Origin: Microbacterium sp. LKL04
GTDB taxonomy: Bacteria > Actinomycetota > Actinomycetes > Actinomycetales > Microbacteriaceae
Reading direction: 5' to 3'
Length of the DNA: 64,000 nt
Assembly (NCBI RefSeq): GCF_900102005.1
Contig: NZ_LT627736.1
Location: 1,116,001 to 1,180,000 of the forward strand
The notes beneath the pieces are model-generated. The model was not told where the DNA came from. It made no database searches and saw nothing but the letters and a program-made list of their open reading frames with translations. The translations under genes were made by a program, and so were the position numbers. Of this stretch, positions 8,726-16,516 are shown in pieces (the stretch's first letter is position 1; each line of letters starts with the position of its first letter).

Positions 8726-9324
8726 GACACGATCCCCTTCGCCGGGCCCACACCGCGACGGAATGGATGGCCGACGGCGTCCGCCTCCTGGGTCTCGTGA
8801 GCGTGCTGGCCGCCGCCATCTGGTGGACTCCGACGGATGCCGGCATCCTGGCCCTCGCCCTGCCCGCACTTCTGATCCCCCGAGCGATCGCTGCCAGACC
8901 GGGCTTCGATCTCCTCTACGGAGCCACGGTCACCGTCGCGGCCTGGAGCAACGTCCTCGATCTGTACCGATCGATCGCCTGGTGGGACCTCGTCGTGCAC
9001 TTCGCCGCCACCGGACTGATCGCAGCAATGGCGCTTCTGCTCCTGCAGCGCGCCGGCGTGGTGCCCCCGACGCTCCCCCGCCGGGGCACCGTCGTCCTCG
9101 TCCCCACGATCGGGCTCGCCATCAGTGCTCTGTGGGAGATGGTCGAATGGCTCGGCAAGACCTACCTGGCTCCCGACATCTTCGTCACGTACCAGGACAC
9201 GATCGGCGATATGGCCGTCGGCGGGCTCGGCTCGCTTCTGACGGGCATCGTGCTCACTCGCGTCACCATCGACCGGTCCGCGCTCGTCGCGGTGAACAAG
9301 GAGGAAGAGACATGGCAGATCTGA
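8722..9324 (+). CDS. Small multi-pass membrane protein, DUF2238-like
   Basis: A 200-residue membrane protein with about five to six hydrophobic segments. Conserved-looking polar positions sit within membrane segments: DLVVHF (about residue 90), LWEMVEW (about 135) and YQDTIGDMAVGGLGS (about 155). The His/Glu/Asp set resembles the DUF2238/YjdF-type family, whose function is unknown. It overlaps the EEP gene by 4 nt and the DUF2945 gene by 13 nt. Confidence 0.65.
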   Translation: MRHDPLRRAHTATEWMADGVRLLGLVSVLAAAIWWTPTDAGILALALPALLIPRAIAARPGFDLLYGATVTVAAWSNVLDLYRSIAWWDLVVHFAATGLIAAMALLLLQRAGVVPPTLPRRGTVVLVPTIGLAISALWEMVEWLGKTYLAPDIFVTYQDTIGDMAVGGLGSLLTGIVLTRVTIDRSALVAVNKEEETWQI

Positions 9325-9524
9325 AGAAGGGCGATCGCGTCAGCTGGAACACGTCGCAGGGACGGACGCAGGGCACCGTCACCGAGCGGAAGACGAGCGA
9401 CTTCACCTTCGATGGTCAGGACTTCACCGCCTCATCGGACGAGCCCGCCTTCATCGTGGAATCCGAGAAGACCGGCGCGAAAGCAGCGCACAAAGGGTCC
9501 GCGTTGCGGAAACTCTCGTCGTGA
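9312..9524 (+). CDS. DUF2945 / HVA1 Tudor-like small protein
   Basis: A 70-residue protein beginning MADLKKGDRVSWNTSQG, matching the DUF2945 (hypervirulence-associated, Tudor-like) family of single-domain beta proteins. A strong AAGGAGGAAGAG site precedes the ATG at 9312, which lies inside the preceding gene, so translation is coupled. The function of the family is unknown. Confidence 0.8.
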   Translation: MADLKKGDRVSWNTSQGRTQGTVTERKTSDFTFDGQDFTASSDEPAFIVESEKTGAKAAHKGSALRKLSS

Positions 9525-9739
9525 CGCGATGACGCCTGACACGACCTGCGATCTCATCGGCGCCGTCGTAGGCCACCTGTTGGGCGCTCCGGACGATTGG
9601 GCGCATCCTTCTCGATGGTGCTCACCTTCGGCGGAGGGCGTCTAAGGGGAAGGTACGAGCGGGACCTGAGCCCACATCTGGGCTGAGGCACGCGAGCGCG
9701 GCGACGGCATCCGCTCCCTCGAGGACGGAGAATCGTCCC
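9525..9739. other. Intergenic stretch before corA with a small hairpin
   Basis: The 215 bp hold no convincing gene; a 38-codon frame at 9529-9645 has no ribosome site or recognisable sequence. AGCCCA-CATC-TGGGCT (9669-9684) can form a 6-bp hairpin, which could end the upstream operon or sit in the corA leader. GGAG at 9727 is the likely corA ribosome site. Confidence 0.4.
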
Positions 9740-10738
9740 ATGCCCATCGTCGACAACGCCGTGTACGTGGACGGCCATCGCATCACAGACCCCTCGAATC
9801 TCAGCGAGACGTTCGAGCACATGCGGAATCATCACGGGATGGCCTGGATCGGGCTGTACCGCCCGACCGAGGACGAGGTCGCCGCTGTCGCTGCGGAGTT
9901 CTCGCTGCACCCGCTCGCCGTCGAGGACGCCTTGACCGGTCATCAGCGCGCCAAGCTCGAACGGTACGGCGATGTCCTGTTCGCCGTGCTCCGGCCGGCG
10001 CGCTACAACGATCGGACGGAGTCGGTGGCGTTCGGCGAACTCCACGTGTTCGTGGGCCCCGATTTCGTCGTGACGGTGCGGCACGCGGACTCGCCCGATC
10101 TCGCTCAGGTACGCGCCCGGATGGAGCAGCAGCCGGAGCTCCTGCGCATGGGGCCGGAAGCGATCCTCTACGCCATCCTCGATCAGGTCGTCGATGAGTA
10201 CGCGCCGGTCACCACCGGCGTGGAGAACGACATCGACGAGATCGAGGAGGTGCTCTTCGGCGGATCGGATGCCGGCCTCTCGCAGCGCATCTACGGCTTG
10301 GCTCGCGAGGTGATCGCGCTCCACAAGTCGACGCTCCCGCTCGACGACATGCTGCAGCGGCTGCTGCAGGGATCGGACAAGTACGGGGTCGACATCGAAC
10401 TCCAGCGATCGCTGCGGGATGTCCTCGATCACGTCATCCGCCTCAACGAGCGGATCGTGGCGTTCCGCTCCATCCTCGAGAACGCGTTGACGGTGCACTC
10501 CACCCTCGTCACCCAGCGTCAGACCGACACGTCACTCGAACAGAACGATCAGGTGAAGAAGATCTCCGGGTGGGCGGCGATCCTGTTCGGCCCGTCCCTG
10601 GTGGGAACGATCTACGGCATGAACTTCGAGAACATGCCCGAGCTCCGATGGACGTACGGCTACCCGATGGCTCTCGGCCTGATGGTCGCAAGCTCCGTCG
10701 CCCTCTACGTCGTGTTCAAGCGCAAACACTGGCTCTGA
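9740..10738 (+). CDS. corA: CorA-family magnesium/divalent-cation channel
   Basis: A 332-residue protein with a long cytoplasmic N-terminal alpha/beta and coiled region and two C-terminal transmembrane helices. The first helix ends in the hallmark GMN motif (YGMNF), followed by ENMPEL, which forms the periplasmic loop. CorA proteins are pentameric channels for Mg2+ (some members for Co2+ or Zn2+). The C-terminus FKRKHWL is the usual short basic tail. It appears to be a single-gene unit closed by a terminator before tRNA-Lys. Confidence 0.92.
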   Translation: MPIVDNAVYVDGHRITDPSNLSETFEHMRNHHGMAWIGLYRPTEDEVAAVAAEFSLHPLAVEDALTGHQRAKLERYGDVLFAVLRPARYNDRTESVAFGELHVFVGPDFVVTVRHADSPDLAQVRARMEQQPELLRMGPEAILYAILDQVVDEYAPVTTGVENDIDEIEEVLFGGSDAGLSQRIYGLAREVIALHKSTLPLDDMLQRLLQGSDKYGVDIELQRSLRDVLDHVIRLNERIVAFRSILENALTVHSTLVTQRQTDTSLEQNDQVKKISGWAAILFGPSLVGTIYGMNFENMPELRWTYGYPMALGLMVASSVALYVVFKRKHWL

Positions 10739-10778
10739 CGGCACCTCCGGCGTCCGAGAAGACTGCGGAAAAGCAGAA

Positions 10779-10810
10779 GGCCCCGATCACTGGCGAGAGT
10801 GATCGAGGCC
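10779..10810. terminator. Bidirectional hairpin terminator between corA and tRNA-Lys
   Basis: GGCCCCGATCACT and AGTGATCGAGGCC form a 13-bp stem with one mismatch around the loop GGCGAG. The hairpin sits between the end of corA and the 3' end of the oppositely oriented tRNA-Lys gene. Confidence 0.6.
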
Positions 10811-10815
10811 GTCCG

Positions 10816-10888
10816 TGCACCCCCCGGGACTCGAACCCGGAACCCACTGATTAAGAGTCAGTTGCTCTGCCGATTGAGCTAGAGGTGC
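10816..10888 (-). tRNA. tRNA-Lys (anticodon CTT)
   Basis: The minus strand folds as a full cloverleaf. The acceptor stem is GCACCTC/GGGGTGC, the anticodon stem ACTGA/TCAGT holds the loop CTCTTAA (anticodon CTT), and the T arm contains TTCGAGT. The discriminator base is A at 10816. The CCA end is not encoded. Confidence 0.97.
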
Positions 10889-10990
10889 GTGATTCGAAGA
10901 ACTCGAACCGAGGGTCAACACTAGCATCACGATTGCGTCCCGCGCCAATCGAGGCGCCCTGCACGCATCGGCGCACTCAGGTGCACGCCG

Positions 10991-10996
10991 TATCCT
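10991..10996 (+). promoter_or_regulatory. Leaderless promoter -10 (TATCCT) of the hisN-like gene
   Basis: TATCCT ends 7 nt before the GTG at 11004 and no Shine-Dalgarno sequence is present, so transcription should start at or next to the GTG. Confidence 0.6.
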
Positions 10997-11003
10997 GGAC
11001 ACC

Positions 11004-11828
11004 GTGACGCCCTCTCCCTCTTCGACGGACTGGACAGCCCCCTTCGGCGACGACCTCAGTGACGACCTCGCGCTCGCCCTTCGCCTCGCGGATGCCGCGG
11101 ATCGCGTCTCGATGGAACGCTTCGACGCACCCGATCTCGAGATCAGGACGAAAGCCGATGCCACACACGTCACCGAGGCCGACCTCGCTACGGAGCGCGC
11201 CATCCGCGACCTCCTGACCGCGGAGCGTCCCGGCGACGGGATCCTCGGCGAGGAGTACGGCACGAGTGGCGACACTCGCCGCCAGTGGATCATCGATCCG
11301 ATCGACGGCACCGCGAACTACCTCAAGGGCATCCCCATGTGGGCGACCCTCATTGCCCTCGTCATCGACGGCGCCCCGCGCGTCGGAGTCGTCAGCCAGC
11401 CTGCCATCTCCCGCCGCTGGTGGGGCGCCACGGGGTCCGGTGCGTGGACGCGCACCGCCGACGGCGCGACCCGCCCGATCCGGACCTCGGACGTCACCTC
11501 GCTCGGCGACGCGAGCATCAGCTTCCAGAGCATCGGTCAGTGGGATGCCGCGGGTCGCACGGACGCTCTTCTGCGCCTCACGCGCGCCGTGTGGCGAGAC
11601 CGTGGGTACGGCGACGCCTGGCCGTACATGCTCCTCGCCGAGGGACGCCTCGAGTTCGTCGCGGAGTTCGACGTCCGCGAGTACGACATCGCGGCTCACG
11701 TCCCGATCATCATCGAGGCCGGCGGTCGCTTCACCGACATCGACGGCGGGGAGCGACTCGACGCCCGGTCGTCGCTGGCGACCAACGGCATCCTGCACGA
11801 CTCCTTCCTGGAGATGCTGCGAACGTGA
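11004..11828 (+). CDS. hisN: Inositol monophosphatase-family phosphatase, histidinol-phosphatase (HisN) type
   Basis: A 274-residue Mg2+-dependent phosphatase. It shows the family metal-site motifs: GEEYG (Glu ligand), DPIDGTANY and the C-terminal WDAAGR-like and REYDIAAHVPI segments. In actinobacteria proteins of this size and sequence style are usually the HisN histidinol-phosphate phosphatase of histidine synthesis, but substrate overlap with inositol-1-phosphate is common in the family. The GTG start is fixed by a leaderless promoter. The lipoprotein gene starts in its stop codon (GTGA). Confidence 0.82.
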   Translation: MTPSPSSTDWTAPFGDDLSDDLALALRLADAADRVSMERFDAPDLEIRTKADATHVTEADLATERAIRDLLTAERPGDGILGEEYGTSGDTRRQWIIDPIDGTANYLKGIPMWATLIALVIDGAPRVGVVSQPAISRRWWGATGSGAWTRTADGATRPIRTSDVTSLGDASISFQSIGQWDAAGRTDALLRLTRAVWRDRGYGDAWPYMLLAEGRLEFVAEFDVREYDIAAHVPIIIEAGGRFTDIDGGERLDARSSLATNGILHDSFLEMLRT

Positions 11829-12388
11829 CGCTCCTTTCCGCACGTCTGCGGGCGGCCGGGATCGTCGCGGTCGGCTCGGTCGTCCTGCTCAGTGCCTGCG
11901 TCCCCGGGGGCGCCCCCGGCGCCGCTCCTTCCGACGGCACGCCGCAGGCGTCGTCGACCGCGGGACCTGGGCCGGCGCAGATCGATCCGGACGACGTCAC
12001 CTGCGAGAACATGCTCTCTCCCGACACCGTCGAGACGTTCGGTTCGACGGGGTGGACGGTACGGGAGGATCCGTTCGTCATCCTCGACCTCGAACTGCCG
12101 AAGGGGATCGCGTGCACCTGGGGGGACTTCAGCTCCCCGACGAACGACGACCTCATCCTCTTCGGGTGGTCTCCGATCAGCGAGGCCGACGCGTCTGCGG
12201 CGGAGGCCGCTCTGGAAGCGGAAGGATGGCTCCGCGAAGACGATCCTCGCGGCACGATGATCACCGAGGATCCGTCGTCAGCCCTGCGCCTGGACGACCA
12301 GGGGTATGGGATGACCTATCTGTTCCGCAACGGATGGGTGGAGGTCTCGGACACGAGACAAGGTCTCGACCTGATCGACCTCGGCTGA
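11825..12388 (+). CDS. Hypothetical lipoprotein
   Basis: A 187-residue secreted protein with a signal peptide ending in the lipobox LLSAC (Cys25), then a Gly/Ala/Pro/Ser-rich linker to about residue 52. The globular part contains two Cys residues (DVTCENM and GIACTWGDF) that could form a disulfide, and ends in a strand-rich region. It is not recognised beyond being a cell-surface lipoprotein. The GTG start overlaps the hisN stop by GTGA, so the two are co-translated. A strong terminator follows. Confidence 0.8.
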   Translation: MTLLSARLRAAGIVAVGSVVLLSACVPGGAPGAAPSDGTPQASSTAGPGPAQIDPDDVTCENMLSPDTVETFGSTGWTVREDPFVILDLELPKGIACTWGDFSSPTNDDLILFGWSPISEADASAAEAALEAEGWLREDDPRGTMITEDPSSALRLDDQGYGMTYLFRNGWVEVSDTRQGLDLIDLG

Positions 12389-12399
12389 GTGAACGACGA

Positions 12400-12430
12400 A
12401 GCCCCCGCATCCGCGAACGGACCGGGGGCT
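12400..12430. terminator. Bidirectional terminator between the lipoprotein gene and ssrA
   Basis: AGCCCCCG (12400-12407) pairs with CGGGGGCT (12423-12430) to form a GC-rich stem between two genes that converge on it. Confidence 0.6.
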
Positions 12431-12451
12431 GTACTCCGTGACAACGGTTCG

Positions 12452-12820
12452 TGGAGATGGGGGGAATCGAACCCCCGTCCATCGCTGAGAGACGGCGTCT
12501 TCTCCGGGCGCAGTCTGTAAGAGGCGTTCTGCTCGGCTCCGACCTTCAGTACAGACACATAAGTCGACGAGCCCAGCCTGAAAAAGTCCCGCGTGACGCT
12601 CAGGCGACGCCACGCAGCGAGATCCCTTAGATGACGCCAGGGACCGTGAGGGGATCACTCACGGACTGACGGACTCGAGCTGGCTGCTTACGCAGCGAGG
12701 GCGAAGTCGGACTGCTTCTTATTGGCAGTTATTGGTTCGCAGAGATCGTTTACGAGATAACCCTGCATCCTCGGCCCGCTTCCCGCAGAGTCACAGGCGA
12801 TGTCGAAACCGATCATCCCC
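12452..12820 (-). ncRNA. ssrA: tmRNA (SsrA)
   Basis: The 369-nt RNA rescues stalled ribosomes together with SmpB. The 5' end GGGGATGATCGG pairs with the 3' tRNA-like end (CATCTCC plus discriminator A at 12452), and the T arm GGGGGTTCGATTCCCCC is intact. The tag reading frame runs from the resume codon GCC at 12726 to TAA at 12688 and encodes ANKKQSDFALAA. This ends in the LAA degron and is a typical actinobacterial tag. CCA is not encoded. smpB lies 2.2 kb away on the same strand. Confidence 0.96.
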
Positions 12821-12922
12821 GAGACGCCTGGCGGCGTATGGACCGTTGTCACGCTGTGGAGTTGTCATATCTCGGATGCCGGAGCGTCCGAGCATCCCAG
12901 ACTACCACCGCTCGAGTCGGGA

Positions 12923-13333
12923 TCACTCGGCGAGGAAATACTCGGCGGCGAGAGGCGCGATCTCCATCCTGCCGGCATCGCCGTGCGACGCCCATCGAAG
13001 CTCCGCGATCTCCGCGGCAGCGACCGGCACCTGCCCGCCGAGCGACACCTCGAACACGTCCGCGACGACCTCGTGACCCGGTTCGTTCGCGGCGTCCGCA
13101 CGGAAGACACCGACCCCTCGGAGATCCTCGAGCCCGACCGCCACGCCGAGCTCCTCGCCCAGTTCGCGGACGAGCGTCTCGGCCGGCGTCTCCCCCGGCT
13201 CCGGCTTGCCGCCGGGCTGCATGAAGGCGCTCGTGCCGCTCTTGCGCACCAGCAGCAACCTGCCGGCGTCGTCACGGATAACGGCCGCCGATACGCGGAT
13301 GGACGGAGCGGAGCCGGCGTCGGGGAGTATCAC
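12923..13333 (-). CDS. Nudix hydrolase
   Basis: A 136-residue single-domain pyrophosphohydrolase. The complete Nudix box (G-x5-E-x7-REUxEExGU) occupies residues 42-64 with all metal-binding glutamates present. Nudix enzymes hydrolyse nucleoside diphosphates linked to another moiety; length and the surrounding VIRDDAGRLLLVRK strand resemble MutT/ADP-ribose-type members but do not fix the substrate. The GTG at 13333 is supported by a TAGCGT box 6 nt upstream. It is divergent from the zinc-ribbon SDR gene, 38 bp away. Confidence 0.9.
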   Translation of the reverse strand: MILPDAGSAPSIRVSAAVIRDDAGRLLLVRKSGTSAFMQPGGKPEPGETPAETLVRELGEELGVAVGLEDLRGVGVFRADAANEPGHEVVADVFEVSLGGQVPVAAAEIAELRWASHGDAGRMEIAPLAAEYFLAE

Positions 13334-13339
13334 GCGAAA

Positions 13340-13366
13340 ACGCTAACAGTCGGGCCGACGTACAAT
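13340..13366. promoter_or_regulatory. Back-to-back leaderless promoters for the Nudix and SDR genes
   Basis: On the minus strand TAGCGT (13345-13340) lies 6 nt before the Nudix GTG. On the plus strand TACAAT (13361-13366) lies 5 nt before the SDR GTG at 13372. The whole intergenic space is 38 bp, so the two promoters must share or exclude polymerase. Confidence 0.6.
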
Positions 13367-13371
13367 CTCAT

Positions 13372-14841
13372 GTGCTCCCCGACGCCCTGCCCGACGAACC
13401 CGGGATCGATCCCGACGACCTCGCCACGACGCTCCGCGTCCTCGCGATGCTGTCGTCCCTCCCCCAGACGCATCCCGACTTCATCACGGTCCGACAGGCG
13501 ACCGCCGCCATGTTCAAGGCGGCGAAGAAGGAGCGGCGGCGCGAGATCCGTCAGGCGATCGCCGACGCCGACCGCGATGTCGTTCATGCGACGGCGACCG
13601 GCGCACCCGACCGCATCGATGACGAGACCCGAGGCATACCCATCGCGGCACGAACCGCCGCGCCCATCGCCGGCGTGCTGAAGAAGGCGCGCGGGTGCTA
13701 CATCTGCAAGCAGCCGTACACGGTCGTCGACGCCTTCTACCATCAGCTCTGCCCCGACTGCGCGGCCCTCAGCCACGCCAAGCGCGACGCTCGCACCGAC
13801 CTGACGGGTCGCCGCGCCCTCCTCACCGGCGGTCGAGCGAAGATCGGCATGTACATCGCGCTGCGCCTGCTGCGGGACGGCGCGCACACGACCATCACCA
13901 CCCGGTTCCCCCGTGACGCCGTGCGCCGCTTCCGCGCGCTGCCCGACTCGGCGGACTGGATCGATCGACTCAAGATCGTCGGCATCGACCTCCGCGACCC
14001 GGCACAGGTCATCGCTCTCGCCGACGACGTCGCCGCGGACGGCCCGCTCGACATCATCATCAACAACGCAACGCAGACCGTGAGGCGCTCCCCCGGCGCC
14101 TACCAGCCGCTCATCGACGCCGAACTCGCACCACTGCCCGACGGTCCACTCCCCGCACTGGTCACCTTCGGGCACACGAACGACCGGCATCCCGAGGCCC
14201 TCGAGCGCTCCGTGAGCGCCCATCCGATCCTGGCTGCCGCAGCCGACCGTGCGGACATCCTCACCCGCGAGGCGATGACCGCAGGATCCACCTCGCTCGA
14301 CCGACTCGCGGACGGGACCGCGATCGATGCGGGCGGACTTATCCCCGACCTCGACCACTCCAACTCCTGGGTGCAGCGCGTCGAGCAGGTCGACCCCCTC
14401 GAGATGCTCGAGGTCCAGCTCGCGAACACGACCGCTCCGTTCCTGCTCGTGTCGAAGCTGCGGCCGTCCCTTGCTGCGAGCCCGGCGCGGCGCACCTACA
14501 TCGTCAATGTCAGCGCGATGGAGGGCGTCTTCGAACGCGGCTATAAGGGACCGGGGCATCCTCACACCAACATGGCCAAAGCAGCGGTCAACATGCTCAC
14601 CCGCACGAGCGCACGCGAGATGTTCGAATCCGACGGCATCCTGATGACGAGCGTCGACACCGGGTGGATCACCGACGAGCGCCCCCACCCCACGAAGGTC
14701 CGGCTCGCCGAAGAGGGCTTCCACGCACCGCTCGACCTCGTCGACGGTGCCGCGCGCGTCTACGACCCCATCGTTCGGGGTGAGGCCGGTGACGATGTGT
14801 TCGGCGTCTTCCTCAAGGACTACGCCCCCAGCCGCTGGTGA
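13372..14841 (+). CDS. Short-chain dehydrogenase-like protein with N-terminal helical region and zinc ribbon
   Basis: This 489-residue protein is far longer than a classical SDR (about 250). Residues 1-105 are helical and charged. Cys109, Cys112, Cys127 and Cys130 form a CxxC-x14-CxxC zinc-ribbon-like knuckle. From about 147 an SDR Rossmann fold follows, with the nucleotide loop TGGRAKIG (152-159) and an IINNATQ strand. The usual catalytic YxxxK is read here as TNMAK, so the Tyr is missing while the Lys remains. Either the chemistry differs or it is a nucleotide-binding, non-redox member. Its GTG is leaderless, and its stop overlaps the next GTG (GTGA). Confidence 0.75.
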   Translation: MLPDALPDEPGIDPDDLATTLRVLAMLSSLPQTHPDFITVRQATAAMFKAAKKERRREIRQAIADADRDVVHATATGAPDRIDDETRGIPIAARTAAPIAGVLKKARGCYICKQPYTVVDAFYHQLCPDCAALSHAKRDARTDLTGRRALLTGGRAKIGMYIALRLLRDGAHTTITTRFPRDAVRRFRALPDSADWIDRLKIVGIDLRDPAQVIALADDVAADGPLDIIINNATQTVRRSPGAYQPLIDAELAPLPDGPLPALVTFGHTNDRHPEALERSVSAHPILAAAADRADILTREAMTAGSTSLDRLADGTAIDAGGLIPDLDHSNSWVQRVEQVDPLEMLEVQLANTTAPFLLVSKLRPSLAASPARRTYIVNVSAMEGVFERGYKGPGHPHTNMAKAAVNMLTRTSAREMFESDGILMTSVDTGWITDERPHPTKVRLAEEGFHAPLDLVDGAARVYDPIVRGEAGDDVFGVFLKDYAPSRW

Positions 14842-15056
14842 TCTCTCTTCCCGAACCCGGATCCCGCGTCGTGGTGCGCTACGTGCTGCCGGATGGACGC
14901 GCCACCGACGCTCTGGGTCCGCTCGTCAGCGTCGAGGCGGACCTCGTCGTGGTCGAGGGCGTCCGCGGAACCGTGCGCATCCCGCGCGGTGCGATCATCG
15001 CGGCGAAGGCCGTTCCCCCGCCGCCGGAACCCCGGCGACGCCTCCGGCGGCCGTGA
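14838..15056 (+). CDS. Small SH3-like protein, Rv0428c N-terminal-domain type
   Basis: A 72-residue protein predicted to be mostly beta strands (PGSRVVVRYVLPDGRATDALG, split by turns), resembling the SH3-like domain found at the N-terminus of Rv0428c-type acetyltransferases. The catalytic GNAT domain is absent here. It starts on GTG inside the SDR stop codon and ends 3 bp before the smpB stop on the other strand. Function unknown; the family resemblance is tentative. Confidence 0.55.
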   Translation: MISLPEPGSRVVVRYVLPDGRATDALGPLVSVEADLVVVEGVRGTVRIPRGAIIAAKAVPPPPEPRRRLRRP

Positions 15057-15059
15057 GGG

Positions 15060-15536
15060 TCATTCCCCCAGACGGTTGCGGCCGCGCATGGCGCGCTCGG
15101 CTTCGCGCTTGTCCTCGCGCTCGCGGATCGTCTGACGCTTCTCGAACTCCCGCTTGCCCTTCGCCACGGCGATTTCGACCTTCGCGCGACCGTCGGAGAA
15201 GTAGAGCTTGAGGGGAACCAGGGTGTAGCCGCCCGCGGAGATCGCATGAGACAGCTTGATGATCTCGTCCTTGTGCAGGAGCAGCTTGCGGGTGCGCTTG
15301 GTCGAGTGGTTCGTCCAATGACCCTGCGAGTACTCCGGAATGTGCACGGCGTCGAGCCAGGCCTGTCCTCCGTCGATGAACGCGTAGCCGTCGCTGAGGT
15401 TCGCGCGCCCCTGCCGGAGCGACTTGACCTCGGTTCCGGTGAGCACGAGGCCCGCCTCGTACGTCTTCTCGATGGCGTACTCGTGGCGCGCGCGACGGTT
15501 GGTCGCGATGACCTGCTCTCCGCGTTCCCTGGGCAT
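15060..15536 (-). CDS. smpB: SsrA-binding protein SmpB
   Basis: A 158-residue protein that binds tmRNA and delivers it to stalled ribosomes. The N-terminal [20 protein letters not shown] segment, the [19 protein letters not shown] core and the basic C-terminal tail ([19 protein letters not shown]) are the family hallmarks. The ATG at 15536 gives the usual length. It follows ftsX on the same strand, and ssrA lies further downstream on that strand, the common actinobacterial neighbourhood. Confidence 0.97.
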   Translation of the reverse strand: MPRERGEQVIATNRRARHEYAIEKTYEAGLVLTGTEVKSLRQGRANLSDGYAFIDGGQAWLDAVHIPEYSQGHWTNHSTKRTRKLLLHKDEIIKLSHAISAGGYTLVPLKLYFSDGRAKVEIAVAKGKREFEKRQTIREREDKREAERAMRGRNRLGE

Positions 15537-15601
15537 GATGACTCCTCGACGCGGCCGCACTCCGCGCGCGGCCGGCCTGCCAGTCTAGCGGAGGCGCCGG
15601 T

Positions 15602-16516
15602 TCAGGTGCGCAGCCATCTGCGGATCGCGACGCTCGCCGACAAAGCGGCGAGGACGAGTCCCAGTCCCACGATGACGGGGATCACCAGGAGAGCATCGCG
15701 TCCGTCGATCCAGGTGGTCACGAAGTCGACCTCATCGACCAGGTAACCACGCACCCCGTACTGCACACCCAGCCAGATGGCGACGCTCGCCAGCGCCGAC
15801 CCGATGAACGCCGCGAAGACGCCCTCGAGGACGAAGGGGGTCTGAATGAACCGATTGGATGCCCCCACGAGCCGCATGATGCCGAGCTCCTTGCGCCGAG
15901 CGTAGGCGGACAGGCGGATCGTGGTGGCGATGAGGAGGACGGCCGCCACGAGCATGAGGCCTGCGATCGCCACCGCGATGTACGTGGCGATCGTCAGTGC
16001 CGAGAAGAGGGGCTGCAGGTACTCCATCTGGTCCTTCACCTCCTCGACGCCGCTCATGCCGCTGAACGCCTCGTCGATGACGTCCGTCTGCGTGGGGTCG
16101 GTCAGGTTCACCCAGTAGGTCTCGTTGAGCTGGGCGGGGGTGATGAAGTCCTTGTAGTCCTGACCCATCAGGTCGAGGACGTTCTGGTAGGCCTCGTCGC
16201 GCGTCTCGAAGCGGACGCTGCGGACGATGTCTTTCAGCGCGGGGCTGTCCAGCTTGTCGGCGACCTCCTTCAGCTGCTCCTCCGTGGCCTCGCCGTCGCT
16301 GCAGGTCGTCTGCGTCGAGCCGTCGCGGCACATGAAGACCGCGACCTGTGCGCGTTCGGCCCAGTAGCCCTGCATCTTCGCGATCTGCATCTGCATGAGC
16401 ATCGCAGCGCCGACGAAGGTGAGCGAGACGAACGTGACGAGGATGACCGAGATCACCATCGAGGCGTTGCGGCGAAGGCCGGTGAGCGCTTCGCCGAGGA
16501 CGAGACGGACTCTCAT
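15602..16516 (-). CDS. ftsX: Cell division protein FtsX
   Basis: A 304-residue membrane component of the FtsEX complex, which transmits ATP hydrolysis to peptidoglycan hydrolases outside the cell. It has one N-terminal helix (about residues 20-42), a large extracellular loop (about 43-170) containing a Cys pair (MCRDGSTQTTC), then three C-terminal helices. This is the FtsX topology. It overlaps ftsE by ATGA. Confidence 0.95.
   Translation of the reverse strand: MRVRLVLGEALTGLRRNASMVISVILVTFVSLTFVGAAMLMQMQIAKMQGYWAERAQVAVFMCRDGSTQTTCSDGEATEEQLKEVADKLDSPALKDIVRSVRFETRDEAYQNVLDLMGQDYKDFITPAQLNETYWVNLTDPTQTDVIDEAFSGMSGVEEVKDQMEYLQPLFSALTIATYIAVAIAGLMLVAAVLLIATTIRLSAYARRKELGIMRLVGASNRFIQTPFVLEGVFAAFIGSALASVAIWLGVQYGVRGYLVDEVDFVTTWIDGRDALLVIPVIVGLGLVLAALSASVAIRRWLRT

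Noticed and set aside
9529..9645. Small 38-codon gene after the DUF2945 gene
   Set aside because: No ribosome site, no recognisable sequence, and the frame continues only as an extension of an upstream shadow.
9655..9739. Magnesium riboswitch before corA
   Set aside because: Only one 6-bp hairpin is visible and no M-box or ykoK-like consensus can be recognised.
12732..13076. Plus-strand open frames over the tmRNA and Nudix region
   Set aside because: They overlap the structured tmRNA and the antisense of the Nudix gene; composition is Arg/Ser-rich without motifs.
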